64,000 nt of DNA. Source: Diphasiastrum complanatum (taxonomy: Eukaryota; Streptophyta; Lycopodiopsida; Lycopodiales; Lycopodiaceae). The translations under genes and the position numbers were made by a program. The notes under the pieces were generated by a model. It was not told where the DNA came from. It saw only the letters and a program-made list of their open reading frames with translations, and ran no database searches. Of this stretch, positions 20,870 to 30,834 are shown piece by piece. The stretch covers positions 43,464,815 through 43,528,814 of the forward strand of contig CM055111.1 in NCBI GenBank assembly GCA_029204225.1. The letters are read 5' to 3'. Within the stretch, counting starts at the first letter, position 1. Each line of letters begins with the position of its first letter.

Positions 20870-21372
20870 ATCATCTCCTTTTTGGGATGATGCACGGGCC
20901 ATTATCACAGGGTTGCCACCTCTCTACAGTGTCTTGCGCCTTACAAATAGAGAGGGCTACACTTTGGGCCTTCTCTATGAGTTCATGAATAGGCTAGGAG
21001 AGCATATTTGCACCTGCACTGGCTTCAGTACAGAGTGGTTTGAAATTTGAACTTTCAGAGTGACTAGTGTTCATATTCATTGATGAGATCTATTATCTAT
21101 TATCTCTTATCATGATAGATGAGTATCTATGTATCATGTGACATGCATGATGTATGATTTTCAAATTTTATAGGGTTGAAGAAATAAGAGAAAAGTGGGA
21201 AGCCAGGTGGGAATGGTTCCATCAACCTCTACACATTATGGCTTGCACTCTTTACCATGGGGGGAACAAGCTCAGGGTTGCACAGTTAGACAGGTTAGTG
21301 TATGTGCACGCCAATCTATGGCTTCTGAAGAAGCTAAAGGAGACGAGGGAGCCTGTACAGGTCAATTGTAAT
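20870..21372 (+). pseudogene. Outer hAT: C-terminal half with deleted dimerisation core
   Basis: FWDDARAIITGLPPLYSVLR and TLGLLYEFMNRLGEHI (20.87-21.0 kb), then after an intron-like gap EEIREKWEARWEWFHQPLHI joined directly to NKLRVAQLDRLVYVHANLWL (21172-21372). In the inner hAT about 100 residues, including CERNWSTW, lie between these two blocks, so the dimerisation core is deleted here. Confidence 0.78.
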
Positions 21373-21389
21373 TTTCAAGTTGCAATTAT

Positions 21390-21397
21390 GTTTGAAC
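21390..21397. repeat. Inner hAT 8-bp target duplication (GTTTGAAC), left
   Basis: GTTTGAAC at 21390-21397 and again at 26007-26014 flank the inner element; 8 bp is the hAT size. Confidence 0.93.
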
Positions 21398-21467
21398 CAT
21401 AGTTGCAGCGAATCGCGATTCGGGAATCGCGATTCTGCGAATCGCGATTCGCTGCAGCGAATCGTGG
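21398..21467 (+). repeat. Inner hAT left TIR and subterminal palindrome array
   Basis: After CATAGTTGCA come repeated GAATCGCGATTC palindromes (about 21410, 21425, 21439) and a partial CAGCGAATCG. Such repeats are the usual transposase-binding sites of hAT ends. Confidence 0.88.
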
Positions 21468-22339
21468 ACAGAATCGCAAAAAAAAAAAAACAAAAACCCG
21501 ATTTTCGGCCTCCTCCTCGCGCACAGAACCGCGCCAGCAGTGGAGGAGGCAAATTTTTTTTCTGAGAGCCGTGGGCGTCCAATCTTCGCAAGTGAATACT
21601 TGGCAGGCATCTACTCGACGATACGGAGTTGGTGTGCACGGTGCCGGGTGGGTCTGAGCTTCGTGGAGAGCGAAACGACCAAATTTCGATATTTGGTAAG
21701 TGTAGGCTTGATTTTTTGCAATTGTTGACATTGAGCTGTAGGCAACCAAATCGAGCGTAGTCTGGCTCTAGACCACCTTTCTTCACGCCCACAGTGATTT
21801 TTACAGCATCAGTTTCAGCCGTCACGACACGCCTAGCGAGATTTGAACACCACATTCCAAATGCTTGTGTATTTTGGCCATTTCCACAGAATGGCTTGTT
21901 GGAAACCGAGTGAGGTGATGTCTGAGCCTAGAATGCATTTCCACATGCTTGCACAGACTCCTATGACCTCCGTTCCGCCCGTCTACGTCCGTATCACAAA
22001 TTTCAATTTTCATGCCCTGATTCCATACTTTTTAGGGTTTAGGCATGGACCATCGTGCAAACATCTGCTAGGGGCGCGGTTTAGGCCCACACTGCACTCC
22101 TTTATGCCTGCACGGACTCCGACGCTAACGTCAGTCGCCTGTTATCCCTCATACAGAAATTATTCTATCCCATGCCCTAATCTCATGTTCTTCTTTGGCA
22201 CTTGATATAATGTGTGAACTGGAATCATTCTGATGTATGCTCTGGTATTTTGAGCTCTATTTGAGCTCGGTAATGTTGTTCAATGCAATGTATTTTTTTT
22301 TCTACTGAACGTTTGCCTAATTATTTGTTGTTTGCAGGT

Positions 22340-23350
22340 TTAGGGTCGTGTTGATACGATGCCAGCGCGGGACCGAGGCCTTTGGGCCGAGGTTGAGCTT
22401 ACCGACGGGGATGTGGGCACACACCATGGCTCAGGCACCCGCAGATGGAGATGCTTGCATTGCGGTGGTCACTTCACGGGATCACTCACCAGGGTTAGGG
22501 CTCACTTGCTGCGGGTCAGAGGGCCAGATGGGCGGACATTGGGCATATCTGATTGCCCCAGATTTCTGATGAGGATCTGCAGAGCTTGTCTACCATGTAC
22601 GGGCCCGATACTGCATCACAGGGTTCTAGACAGGGACAGGCAGCAGGAGCAGCTACAGGTAGGCATGCAAGAGGGCTCACAGGCAGACAGGCAGGGCCTA
22701 CCATGGATATTGGGCCCAGTACATCACGGGCAGGGCATGGTATAGCTGCAGGGCGTAGTACATCATGGGTTGGGCATGGTACAGGTGCAGGGCCCAGTAC
22801 ATCACGGGCAGAGCATGGTACAGCTGCAGGGCCCAGTACAGCACGAGCAGAGCATGGTTCAGGTGCAAGGCCCAGTAGAGCACCTTCAGTTCCATCCGCA
22901 GCAGCAGCAGGACCATCAGATGAGCATGTTGGTTCAGCAGCAGCGGGTGCTTCTCGACCCTCCTCCTCGGCAGCAGATGCACCACATGCTTCGGCAGATG
23001 TTGCCAGAGAGAGTGACACACCCACAGATCAACCATCCGTTGGGCATGCCAGACCACGAGCACCATATACACAGCAGAGAGGGGTTAGGCCCAGGCAGCA
23101 GACCCTTGATCGATGCGGCTGGCAGAGAGAGCAGCAGGCCCGTTGCACTCGACTGTGTGGCCAGTTCTTTTACGAGTGCGGCATTGCCTTTGCTGTTGCT
23201 AACACTTGGGTGTTCAGGGAGTTCTGTGCACAGATGGCGGCCGTGGATGCTACATGGACACCTCCCAGGCGAGAGGCACTACGAGACAGGTTGCTTCGTC
23301 AGGAGGAGGAGACCATCACGCGGGAGTTGAGTTCCATTCGCTCAGCTTAG
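22340..23350 (+). pseudogene. Inner hAT: BED finger and low-complexity N-terminal region
   Basis: The first piece (22359 on) reads RWRCLHCGGHFTGSLTRVRA followed by HLLRVRG: the BED finger with CxxC and the RAHLL histidine. The frame then shifts to 22553-23350 (265 residues), which contains four to five repeats of a 13-residue GPSTSRAGHGTAA-type unit, a Ser/Ala-rich spacer, a TLDRCG block (the xQxTLDRx motif seen upstream of DUF659 in this hAT group) and AFAVANTWVFREFCAQMA. An intron donor probably follows near 23357. Confidence 0.8.
22712..22882 (+). repeat. 39-bp coding minisatellite in the inner hAT
   Basis: Four full 39-bp units beginning GGGCCCAGTACATCACGGGC or close variants, plus a partial fifth. 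Each encodes 13 residues, so the frame is kept. Confidence 0.88.
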
Positions 23351-23433
23351 CAGCAGTAAGTAACTTGTCTTTGTAATCTCTTTGCATGTGTTTAGGATTT
23401 ACTGGTGCCGTAATTTTTGCATGTAGCTAATGG

Positions 23434-24490
23434 GTGTTTTGCGACAGGTATGGATGCACGATACTGAGCGATGGATGGACCGTTCAGGTTGTCACCGACA
23501 ACGCCTCGAACTGCAAGCAGATGGGCGAGATTATGATGAGGGAGCACCCCAACATTGTGTGGACACCCTGTGCTGCACATTGCATAGACTTGCTCATCGG
23601 CAACTGTGTACGGCGACGAGTTCTGGAGAGCTGCTGAGGAGATTAGTGGGATCCTACTACCCATTTACAGAGTGCTGCGTCTGGTAGACCGTGAGGGGTG
23701 CACCCTCGGTCTCATTTACGAGTTCATGGAGCGCATCGGCGAGGGGATTCTGTTGTCAGCCTTGGACGAGCATAGGTATGACTCTTCAGTGTCTAGTTTG
23801 TTGTTTCTCACTCGAGTCTGATGCGTTTCTTTTATGCTATGGTTTAGTGATTGTTGTAATTTGTCTGCTGCAGGAGGCGCGAGATCTCACGCATCTGGGA
23901 GGCCAGATGGGACTACTTCCACCGACCCATCCACGCCGTAGCCCACATGTTACACCCCTTGTGGCGCTCTACACGAGAGAGGGACGATCCGGAGCTGCAC
24001 CGGGGATGGGTGGAGTACACGGAGCGCGTATGGCCCGGACCAGGTACGTGTGAGAAATCATTTGGTAGCAATGTTACTGCAGTATTGTACTCATTGGTAG
24101 TGTCTGAATTTGAGGGGTCTTACATGTGCCATGTTTTTCCTTTTGCCAATAGGTCCGATGCTGGCCAACATTGCAGGCCAGGTGCTCGCATTTGAGCGCT
24201 TCTAGTTTCCTTTCGATGGAGAGCAGAGTCGGCGGATGGAGGATCAGCTGAGGCCCGTTACATGGTGGTGCATCCACGGGCGCAGCACAGGTGACCTGAG
24301 GCGATTGGCTGAGAGAGTCCTTGCACAGGACTGTTCTGCAGGAGCTTGTGAGCGGAATTGGAGCACCTGGGCCTTGTATCACACGCAGAAGAGGAACAGG
24401 TTGTCCATCGAGCAGTGTAGGCGGTTGGTGTTTGTGAACACCAACGGCCGTATGCTGAGGCGCACACGAGGAGAGGGTCAGATGCTCGAG
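23434..24490 (+). pseudogene. Inner hAT: transposase core and dimerisation domain
   Basis: Exon-like pieces: 23440-23775 with YGCTILSDGWT joined to VVTDNASNCKQMGEIMMREH and NIVWTPCAAHCIDLLIGN; 23875-24042 with RIWEARWDYFHRPIHAVAHM; 24152-24490 with WWCIHGRSTGDLRRLAERVL, CERNWSTWALYHTQKRNRLS and LVFVNTNGRMLRR, the hAT C-terminal dimerisation motif. GT donors follow at about 23776, 24043 and 24491 and AG acceptors precede each piece. About 60-70 residues usual between SDGWT and VVTDNA are missing, and frames shift at the VRRRV/YGDEFW join. Confidence 0.85.
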
Positions 24491-24608
24491 GTGAGTCACA
24501 TCATCACCCCTTTTTTCTTGGTATGCTTTGGTGAATTGATTTGCTTTCAAAATATGCAGTGAGTTGCACAATACCTGCCTAACAACAATGTATTGTTTTT
24601 GGTTGCAG

Positions 24609-25384
24609 GTGGACCCCGACACTTGCTTGGTGGATTCGATAGCTGCTGCTCCTCGGGCACCACCCACACAGGAGGAGATGGATGATGAGATCTATAGAGA
24701 GCTCTACAGACAAGCACAGGCTGACGCACGGGCTTTACGGCGGCAGAGGAGGACTGAGAGGCAGAGGGAGAGGGCTGAGGAGGGAGATGACGAGGTCTCG
24801 GAGGGTGGAGAGATGCTCGGGGCAGACTATGTGGAGGAGGAGGAGTGGGTTGAGGGAGATACAGAGGAGGACGAGGAGATGTGGGCGGAGGCACAGGGGG
24901 ATGACCTGGCTGACCTGCTGGTGGACCCTGATGCAGAGACAGAGGAGGAGCCAGCCATTCCTGCACATAGGCCTAGGGGGAGACCTAGAGGTTCTAGGAG
25001 GGGGGGGCTGAGTACTCTTTTTGTAGACAGGAGTGGAGCATCACAGGCAGTCGTCGGCCAGGCATCATCACAGTGGGTAGGGCCATCCCAGGGCGTAGGG
25101 TTACGGCCACCTGACACACAGGCACGACGGAGTAGACACAGGGCTGGGGGCAGCCAGATGGGGGCCAGAGGAGGGGAGAGAGGCAGAGGCAGAGGCAGAG
25201 GTAGAGGCAGGGAGAGGGGGTGGTCCAGAGCCAGGGCACGCAGCAGGGATCCAGAGCACGCAGCAGAGCCAGGGCCACACCACGACATATGGCTCCCTCC
25301 AGTTCCGATTCATCTGCGGACCCATGGGATCTGCAGTCCACAGATTCGGATGATTTATCCTACCATGACTCTGACGAGCCTTAG
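24609..25384 (+). pseudogene. Inner hAT: acidic and RG-rich C-terminal tail with AT-hook
   Basis: Follows a cag acceptor. Contains an acidic stretch (YVEEEEWVEGDTEEDEEMWA), an AT-hook-like HRPRGRPRGSRRGG (about 24.96 kb), and an RG-repeat run (RGGERGRGRGRGRGRERG, about 25.17 kb). The other frame at 25.3 kb gives DDLSYHDSDEP and a TAG at 25384. That is the typical end of plant hAT proteins, so a frameshift or splice lies near 25.28 kb. Confidence 0.72.
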
Positions 25385-25553
25385 TTATATAGTTTTCATT
25401 ACGTTCATGGAACATCATTGTACCCCTTTTTGGTGCCATGTGGCCCGATATTATATATTATGATGATCCTATTCACAGCATTGTCGTGATTCAGTATTGT
25501 TCTTTGTGGTTTTAGTTCAGTAACTTCGGTTTTATGGTTTATGATTTATGGTT

Positions 25554-25555
<2 letters not shown>

Positions 25556-25588
<33 letters not shown>
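25556..25588. repeat. (GA)n microsatellite inside the inner hAT
   Basis: Perfect GA run of about 16 units in the 3' noncoding part of the element; no LINE piece beside it. Confidence 0.95.
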
Positions 25589-25590
<2 letters not shown>

Positions 25591-25917
25591 GGTTGTTTTG
25601 TCAAAAATTGTTTCACTTAAGGCTAAAGTTCAGAATGATTCAGCTAGGTTTTTGTTCAGCATGGTTTTAGTTCCGTTTGTTGTGAATCGTGATCAGAGAG
25701 AGATAGAGAGAGGGAGAATCAGAGAAAGGGAGATTCCTGCTATGTTCACCAGGAATGCCCCAATGTGTTCTCTTTTTTTTATATGGGATGCAGCTTTAGC
25801 GTAAAGGGACCATCCTGCACCTGAAACAGTCGGCAAACTACACAATCATACTCCCCTCGATCAGAGCTTTCATCTGATACCCATATTGCACAAAAAAATT
25901 TCAAAAAAAAAAAAAAA

Positions 25918-26006
25918 TTTCGATTCTACACGATTCTGGGAAAATCCCGAATCGCGAATCGGGATCGCGATTCTGATCGCGATTCGCGAATCGCTGTGCA
26001 ACTATG
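25918..26006 (-). repeat. Inner hAT right TIR and subterminal palindrome array
   Basis: Inverted relative to the left end. Contains several CGAATCGCGA / TCGCGATTC units and ends TGCAACTATG, followed by the GTTTGAAC duplication. Confidence 0.88.
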
Positions 26007-26165
26007 GTTTGAACATTAAAATTTTGAAATTTGAAGTTCAAACTTTCAACTTTGAACTATATTTGGATAACCTAATAGTAAATAGTAAACACTTTAGTAA
26101 ATAGAAAAGTCAAACTCTAATTTAAAGTTTTAGTGACATTCTACAAATGTTGTACATACTATAGG

Positions 26166-26559
26166 TAAATCCTGATGAAATTGATGTGACAAAGGTTTTA
26201 GATCTACCACCAAGGTCACAGGACAAGGAGGATGTGTATGCACTACTCCATGAGGATGCCTTGACGTCTGCAGGTGAATTCAAAGTTCCAACTTTCAAGC
26301 TCTGAATTAGCCCTTGAGGCTTGAGCTTCGTCCCATGACTAAGTTCTAGCCTTAGAGTTAAAATTTCAAACTTTTAAGATGTAAATTGTAACCTTTGCCA
26401 ATCTCTGCGTGCAGGACCTACCACTCATGCCGCTACACGTCACAGGACGAGAGGGATGATTCGTCCGAGAATGAGAGTGATCCATCTAATGATGATGATA
26501 GAATTGACAAGGATCCTACTCCTGAGCCTGCACGGGTGACTAGGAGGTTGCTACGTTAG
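26166..26559 (+). pseudogene. Outer hAT: last two exon-like pieces
   Basis: Piece 26166-26272 follows an ATAG acceptor and reads NPDEIDVTKVLDLPPRSQDK; piece 26415-26559 follows GCAG and reads YTSQDERDDSSENESDPSND, ending in RRLLR and a TAG. Acidic, Ser-rich ends are normal for plant hAT transposases. They continue the outer element beyond the nested one. Confidence 0.65.
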
Positions 26560-27608
26560 GCTTTAGTCTACCTTGGCCCTAGAGGCTGGCCCATTTGGCA
26601 TTTACTATTTAGTATTTACTATTTAGATATTTAGATTTTAGAAATTAGGAGTTGACTTTGACGATTTGAGGTTATAAACTTGAGACTAGTCACTAGTTAC
26701 TAGCAGATAGTATTTTGTAGTGTATAGTGTTATCATTTATGGATGACTTAAAAACTACATTTATGATTCAAGACTCAAGTTTATATTTTGGTAATGTTTT
26801 AAATTTTGATGTTGAATGTCGAATGTGATTTGTACTCACAGTAGCTCAAGAGTTAATACTTAGAAGTTAGTACTTAGTACTGTTACCTGTAAGCTATTAG
26901 AAGTTAGTACTAGAATCTATTATCTGTTACCAGTTACAAAATGCACATGTGACATTGTAGACATTGTCATTTGTGTAAAATTTGAATCATTCAACATTTG
27001 TTGGTTTAGTACTATCTAGCCATGTATATGGTACATTCTAACATGTAATATGTACGGCATAACTTTAATGTTTTTAAATTTGAAAAAAAAAAAATCCCTA
27101 AAATTGATTCGCTGGTTCGAACCTGGAGAAGCCGATTCTTTCCCAATTCAAACACGGTTCGAAAAGACAATTCAAAAGGTACCATAAAAAACAGGTCTGT
27201 ATGCAGTAGGCAGCAGCGAACAAGTCTATCAGTGATCTGTAGCAGTGATCCAATCAACAAACTCCATTCAGACCTGCAAACAGGCCAGTGATCAGGTCTG
27301 AAATCTTCTCCGACAACCCAACCTTCTCCTAGAAGATTTTTGTTGTGCTCATAACAACATTGTCTCCATGCTTTGCTGTCCTATAGAAACCTAAGATCTG
27401 AGGCAGATTTCATAATCTCCTCTTGCAGCATAGCTCCTTGTAGCACCAAATCTCCTTTCACAAAGCTGCCACCCTTGTAGATGAACATCAAAATTGTGAG
27501 CTAGCCAGGGACAGCACCTCCACACCTTGATGATGGTCGGACCAACCTGCATATAATGATCGATTCCGTTCGTTGAGTATCTCCTTGTTCTCTCGAATCT
27601 TGAAGCAT
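26560..27608. other. No gene; 3' flank of hAT, then leader of an LTR element
   Basis: 26.56-27.06 kb is AT-rich noncoding. The stretch up to 27608 lies internal to a primer-binding site and LTR on the minus strand, so part of it is probably the 5' leader of that element. No Gag motif found. Confidence 0.4.
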
Positions 27609-27620
27609 GCTCTGATACCA
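27609..27620 (-). promoter_or_regulatory. Primer-binding site of the LTR at 27621-28060
   Basis: TGGTATCAGAGC on the minus strand directly beside the LTR. Confidence 0.88.
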
Positions 27621-28059
27621 TGTTAGAAAACCGACTTGCTCATACAAGTTACCCAAGACAACATTCCTATTGTTGTTAGACAAGTCATACACATGAAAGA
27701 GAACACAAACAAAAATGATAAAGCAGTGATGATGAGATAACTTGAACTATGTCCCATTGCAAATGAGCTAGCGCACTACATACTTATAGACTTTGGTCTA
27801 TGCCAAAAGCAAAAGCAATCTAAAAGCAATTGCCTAATTAATGCCTCTAGGTATGGTAAAAACACCAACACCTATCTATAGCAAAACTTGTGCTCCAAAT
27901 CAAGCACTAGAATCTCAAACTCAAGTCTAATTAAATTTTAACCTGAATTTACTAAATATAGGTAAACGCCCCTAGCCTTAGCACGTAGGCATGGCCCAAT
28001 AATCCTAATTAATCCGAGATGACAACATTAGGGGTAACAATGTGGACATTAACTCTCAC

Positions 28060-28060
<1 letters not shown>
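27621..28060 (-). repeat. 5' LTR of a minus-strand retrotransposon remnant
   Basis: 440 bp from TGTGAGAGTT to GGTTTTCTAACA on the minus strand, with the primer site immediately inside. No downstream LTR or pol found nearby, so only the 5' end of the element survives. The LTR start abuts the GA tract of LINE-C. Confidence 0.75.

Positions 28061-28062
<2 letters not shown>

Positions 28063-28120
<58 letters not shown>
28063..28120. repeat. (AG)n tract = LINE-C (CT)n tail
   Basis: Perfect AG run of about 29 units. Read on the minus strand it follows TTAATAAAGCTTT at the LINE-C 3' end. Confidence 0.95.
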
Positions 28121-28125
<5 letters not shown>

Positions 28126-28835
28126 TTTATTAACGTCCATTATGCCAAAAGGCATATAAGACAGAATAGTACATCTCAAGTGTGTAGTAGCCAGGGAGCA
28201 TAGTAACTCCATAACAATGAAAAGAAAAAGGAGCATAGTCCAAAATACATGTGAAATACATAAAACAAGTGAAATACATGATAACTATCCCTAAGTAAGC
28301 TACATTAGGGGAAATAAGTCTACAAAGTGAGCTTATGCTATCCACCAAGACTACTGAAGTAGTCCGTGATCCGAGGTCTACCGGCAGGAAATGTAGGAAA
28401 TGTAGCAATGGAAAGTGAAGGATGCTGATGTCGTCGAGGACGGTAGAGTGTGCTCTGATGCCGAATACGGTGAGGTCTTTGAGGGCGTATTCTCCCGATA
28501 AGTGTGGTCATATGAACAATGGTAGTGTCCAGGGCTAGACGTCGTCGGCGAGCACGGTGAATTGGGCCACTGTCTATGTCATCCTCTAGCACTGTATCCT
28601 CACGTGGACGACGGTTGGTGAAGAAATCCGTAATCGGCGGCTGAGTGTCACTATCCACTGGAGTATGAGCTCTCCGCAATAAATACATCTAGTATAACAT
28701 AAGAGCGACACATCGAGGATCGACATAAGTGATGAGAGAGTGGAGAGAGGGTGTCTCCCTGAAAAGACAATGATAATGTCCACGGATCTCATAATAAGCT
28801 GGGCATCTGAAAAGGAAATGCTCCTCTGATTTCGC
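28121..28835 (-). mobile_element. LINE-C: 3' end of an L1-like LINE
   Basis: Minus strand: KSEEHFLFRCPAYYEIRGHY (the second half of the ORF2 zinc knuckle, about 28.83 kb), then the open frame 28688-28338 (116 residues, Arg/Pro-rich) holding QPPITDFF and, near the stop, RPRITDYFSSLGG. A 3' UTR of about 200 bp follows, with a hairpin (ATGCC/GGCAT, loop TTTT) at 28135-28162, TTAATAAAGC and (CT)n. It is 5'-truncated at about 28835. Confidence 0.87.
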
Positions 28836-29129
28836 CTCCCCCAATACACTTTAGTTATCGAATAAAAGAGAAAACACTATAATGGGGGGGCCCTTAGTAA
28901 CTACCTTAAAGAAACTAGGCCTAACTTAGCCTTAACTAATAAAATGGGCCCTTTGAGTCCAAGTTATACAAACAATAACAAATAAATAGTACACGAGGCT
29001 CCAGGCTTCCTATGAGTCATTCTCGAGGCTTGCTATTAGTCCTTATTCCTACACTATATGCTGATTATATTATATATAGCATTATAGTCTGTCCAAACTA
29101 TTCTGGCAATCAAAATTTCAAATATTTAC
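28836..29129. other. Intron sequence of the S28 gene, nothing recognised
   Basis: AT-rich; begins on the minus strand with the gtaaat donor of S28 exon E at 29129. Confidence 0.5.
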
Positions 29130-29241
29130 CATTTCCAGGACCGGCCAAAATGTTTTCCTTAAGATACTCTTGGTCGTACGAAGCAACATCTGCGCCATAT
29201 ATTCCTATGTAGTACGTTTTTACGTACTCGGCATAAGCACC
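29130..29241 (-). CDS. S28 serine carboxypeptidase, exon E (visible exon 5)
   Basis: 112 bp, enters in phase 0 after acceptor atacag and leaves one base before donor gtaaat. Encodes GAYAEYVKTYYIGIYGADVA then SYDQEYLKENILAGPGN. The (E/K)AYAxYV...GxxxxSYxxxYL pattern is the S28 segment directly preceding the WWxQVCTE block, which is what exon F supplies. The donor opens the 20.6-kb intron. Confidence 0.92.
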
Positions 29242-29647
29242 CTGTATTGCATCAACCAAAAAGTACATGTCATTACGCATCGCGTTAACATGGTAAAATA
29301 TAAGTCAAAACAAATTCTTCAGAGCAGTCTCATTTATTGAAACCTGAACCTCTCACTGATGGGTATACTGCAAGGAAAGGCAGGATGCCTTGAATACACA
29401 AGTTTGAGCAGAAAATAAAAATACAAAAAATACAAAATAGCACGTCAAAGAGACATGTTCATTGTGTAATCGCCTCGCCCAGCATGTTTGTAACTATTTA
29501 AAAGACTAGGCATGACATGTATGTGTGTGCATATAGATTGTGAAGATTTAGAAAAATAATGAGATATCTACTGCAGCTGCTACACAAAATGAATCACTTG
29601 GAGCCAAATTCACATTTCAATTTGCAAGAGAAGTTTGAAATAGTTAC

Positions 29648-29719
29648 CAGTAAATCTTGCCCTGAAAGGTATACAGCCACAAGGGGTAAACAAAGAATGT
29701 CTGGATTACCATACTGAAA
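29648..29719 (-). CDS. S28 serine carboxypeptidase, exon D (visible exon 4)
   Basis: 72 bp, phase 0 on both sides (acceptor atttacag, donor gtaact). Encodes FQYGNPDILCLPLVAVYLSG then QDLL. QYGNPxxLCxPL is a conserved S28 block with a cysteine predicted to form a disulphide in the family. Confidence 0.93.
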
Positions 29720-29974
29720 CTGTAAATAACAGACAGATTAATTAGTTCTTGCATGCTAAATCATTACGACAAGGCTCCAACAGAGACTACTTTCATTTTC
29801 AGATAAAGTTTAGTAATATTATTCCTTGGAACATTTAAACAATATTTTGACTAACAATGCTATAGTTAAAAGGTTCAACCATAATGTGGCAGACAGTTTC
29901 ATACATTTTGAAACTCTGCATGAATGTTGTGGAATATTAGTATGTGATCTTAGGCATGAGATAGATAAGTTTAC

Positions 29975-30028
29975 CGCTATAGCGGCAGCATCAGCCAAAA
30001 AGTATAGAAAGTCTCCATCATTTTCCAA
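29975..30028 (-). CDS. S28 serine carboxypeptidase, exon C (visible exon 3)
   Basis: 54 bp, phase 0 on both sides (acceptor atgcag, donor gtaaac). Encodes LENDGDFLYFLADAAAIA, matching the family's DGDFLYLxADAxxxA segment between the cap-domain start and QYGNP. Confidence 0.92.
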
Positions 30029-30275
30029 CTGCATCCATGTCTACTATCATCAGAAATATACTTGACCCACAAGATCGCTGAAGATAAGAATGCTACACAC
30101 TGAACCTTCAAATTGTCAGATATTCCATTTGGAATATATTGTTACCAAGAAATATTTTTATAAAAGCTGCAGCTTTCCCATATTTTAAGTTCATCACAGA
30201 GATTGGACCAACCAGAAGATGTACATTCAACACCTTCACAACACTACATCGTTGGTACAAAGAAAGCATTTTTAC

Positions 30276-30392
30276 CCTTTCTGCACCAAAGAGAGATTTC
30301 ACGGCTAAGGCATTTGTTGATAAACTTTTCTCCACAAGAGCAGAAACCTCCTGAAGTGCACTTTTACAGTCTGGACCTGCTGATTCTCCAAC
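30276..30392 (-). CDS. S28 serine carboxypeptidase, exon B (visible exon 2)
   Basis: 117 bp, phase 0 on both sides (acceptor tcctag, donor gtaaaa). Starts VGESAGPDCKSALQEVSALV and ends with KSLFGAER. The (I/V)GxSAGPxCxxAL block is the S28 region just after the active-site domain turn. Preceded by a 10.4-kb intron. Confidence 0.93.
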
Positions 30393-30428
30393 CTAGGAGT
30401 AGAGTTTGTCAAAATGTGAGTTAGATAG

Positions 30429-30433
<5 letters not shown>

Positions 30434-30508
<75 letters not shown>
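30434..30508. repeat. (GA)n tract = LINE-D (CT)n tail
   Basis: Perfect GA run of about 37 units, next to a minus-strand LINE 3' end. Confidence 0.95.
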
Positions 30509-30512
<4 letters not shown>

Positions 30513-30620
30513 AAGAATTACTGTCCTTGAAAGCTAAAAAGCATATAAGACCAAACAGTACATGTCAAGTGTGATAGTCCACGTAGGAGCATAGAAAACA
30601 TGTCTCCAAAAAAGAAAGAC
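30509..30620 (-). mobile_element. LINE-D: short LINE 3' UTR fragment
   Basis: On the minus strand it reads like the other LINE 3' UTRs (ACATGTACTGTTTGGTCTTA..., a degenerate hairpin with AGC/GCT, then TTCTTTT and (CT)n). Only the 3' UTR is recognisable. The stretch 30621-30834 holds nothing I can name. Confidence 0.7.
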
Positions 30621-30834
30621 TCAAAATGAAAACTGGTCTCTGAAAACATCTGAATGAGTTCCAAAAGAAATTCAATCAACTCTAAGTGGAACTGAAAGAG
30701 CTCTCTGCATAAATGAGCAGATATTGTTAATAATATTGTGCCACAATGATATACTAATCAATGTCATGAGCTGTACATATAGAAAGTCAAATAACAGGTC
30801 CTAGTAAAGCTGGAGCTCTACTAAAATAGGATAG

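Larger units (their letters stand above)
21398..26006 (+). mobile_element. Inner hAT transposon, 4.6 kb, with TIRs and 8-bp TSD
   Basis: Bounded by CATAGTTGCA at 21398 and its inverted copy TGCAACTATG ending at 26006, with 8-bp duplications outside. Both ends carry arrays of the palindrome GAATCGCGATTC. Inside, the plus strand encodes BED finger, transposase core and dimerisation domain homologous to the outer hAT, plus long low-complexity insertions. The transposase core has lost the stretch between SDGWT and VVTDNASN, so the copy is probably not autonomous. Younger than the outer element because it interrupts it. Confidence 0.92.
19344..26559 (+). mobile_element. Outer hAT transposon relic, split by a younger hAT
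   Basis: Plus-strand pieces of a plant hAT transposase of the BED/DUF659 type occur in order: BED finger (19344-19592), DUF659/catalytic region (20.31-20.63 kb), middle region (20.87-21.04 kb), C-terminal region (21172-21372), then beyond the nested element two more exon-like pieces (26166-26272, 26415-26559) ending in an acidic tail and stop. The inner hAT inserted at GTTTGAAC between the fourth and fifth pieces. Terminal inverted repeats of the outer element were not identified, so the outer bounds given are those of coding sequence only. Confidence 0.78.

Noticed and set aside
22516..23072. Minus-strand Ala/Pro- and His/Leu-rich frames opposite the hAT repeat array
   Set aside because: Mirror images of the 39-bp minisatellite; repetitive content explains the lack of stops.
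24547..25439. Long minus-strand open frames rich in Pro/Leu opposite the hAT C-terminus
   Set aside because: Antisense shadows of GC-rich, repetitive hAT coding sequence; no conserved motif of their own.
27060..27200. Right terminal inverted repeat of the outer hAT (GATTCGCTGGTTCGAACC region)
   Set aside because: Slight resemblance to hAT ends, but no inverted partner was found left of 19344, so the boundary is not supported.
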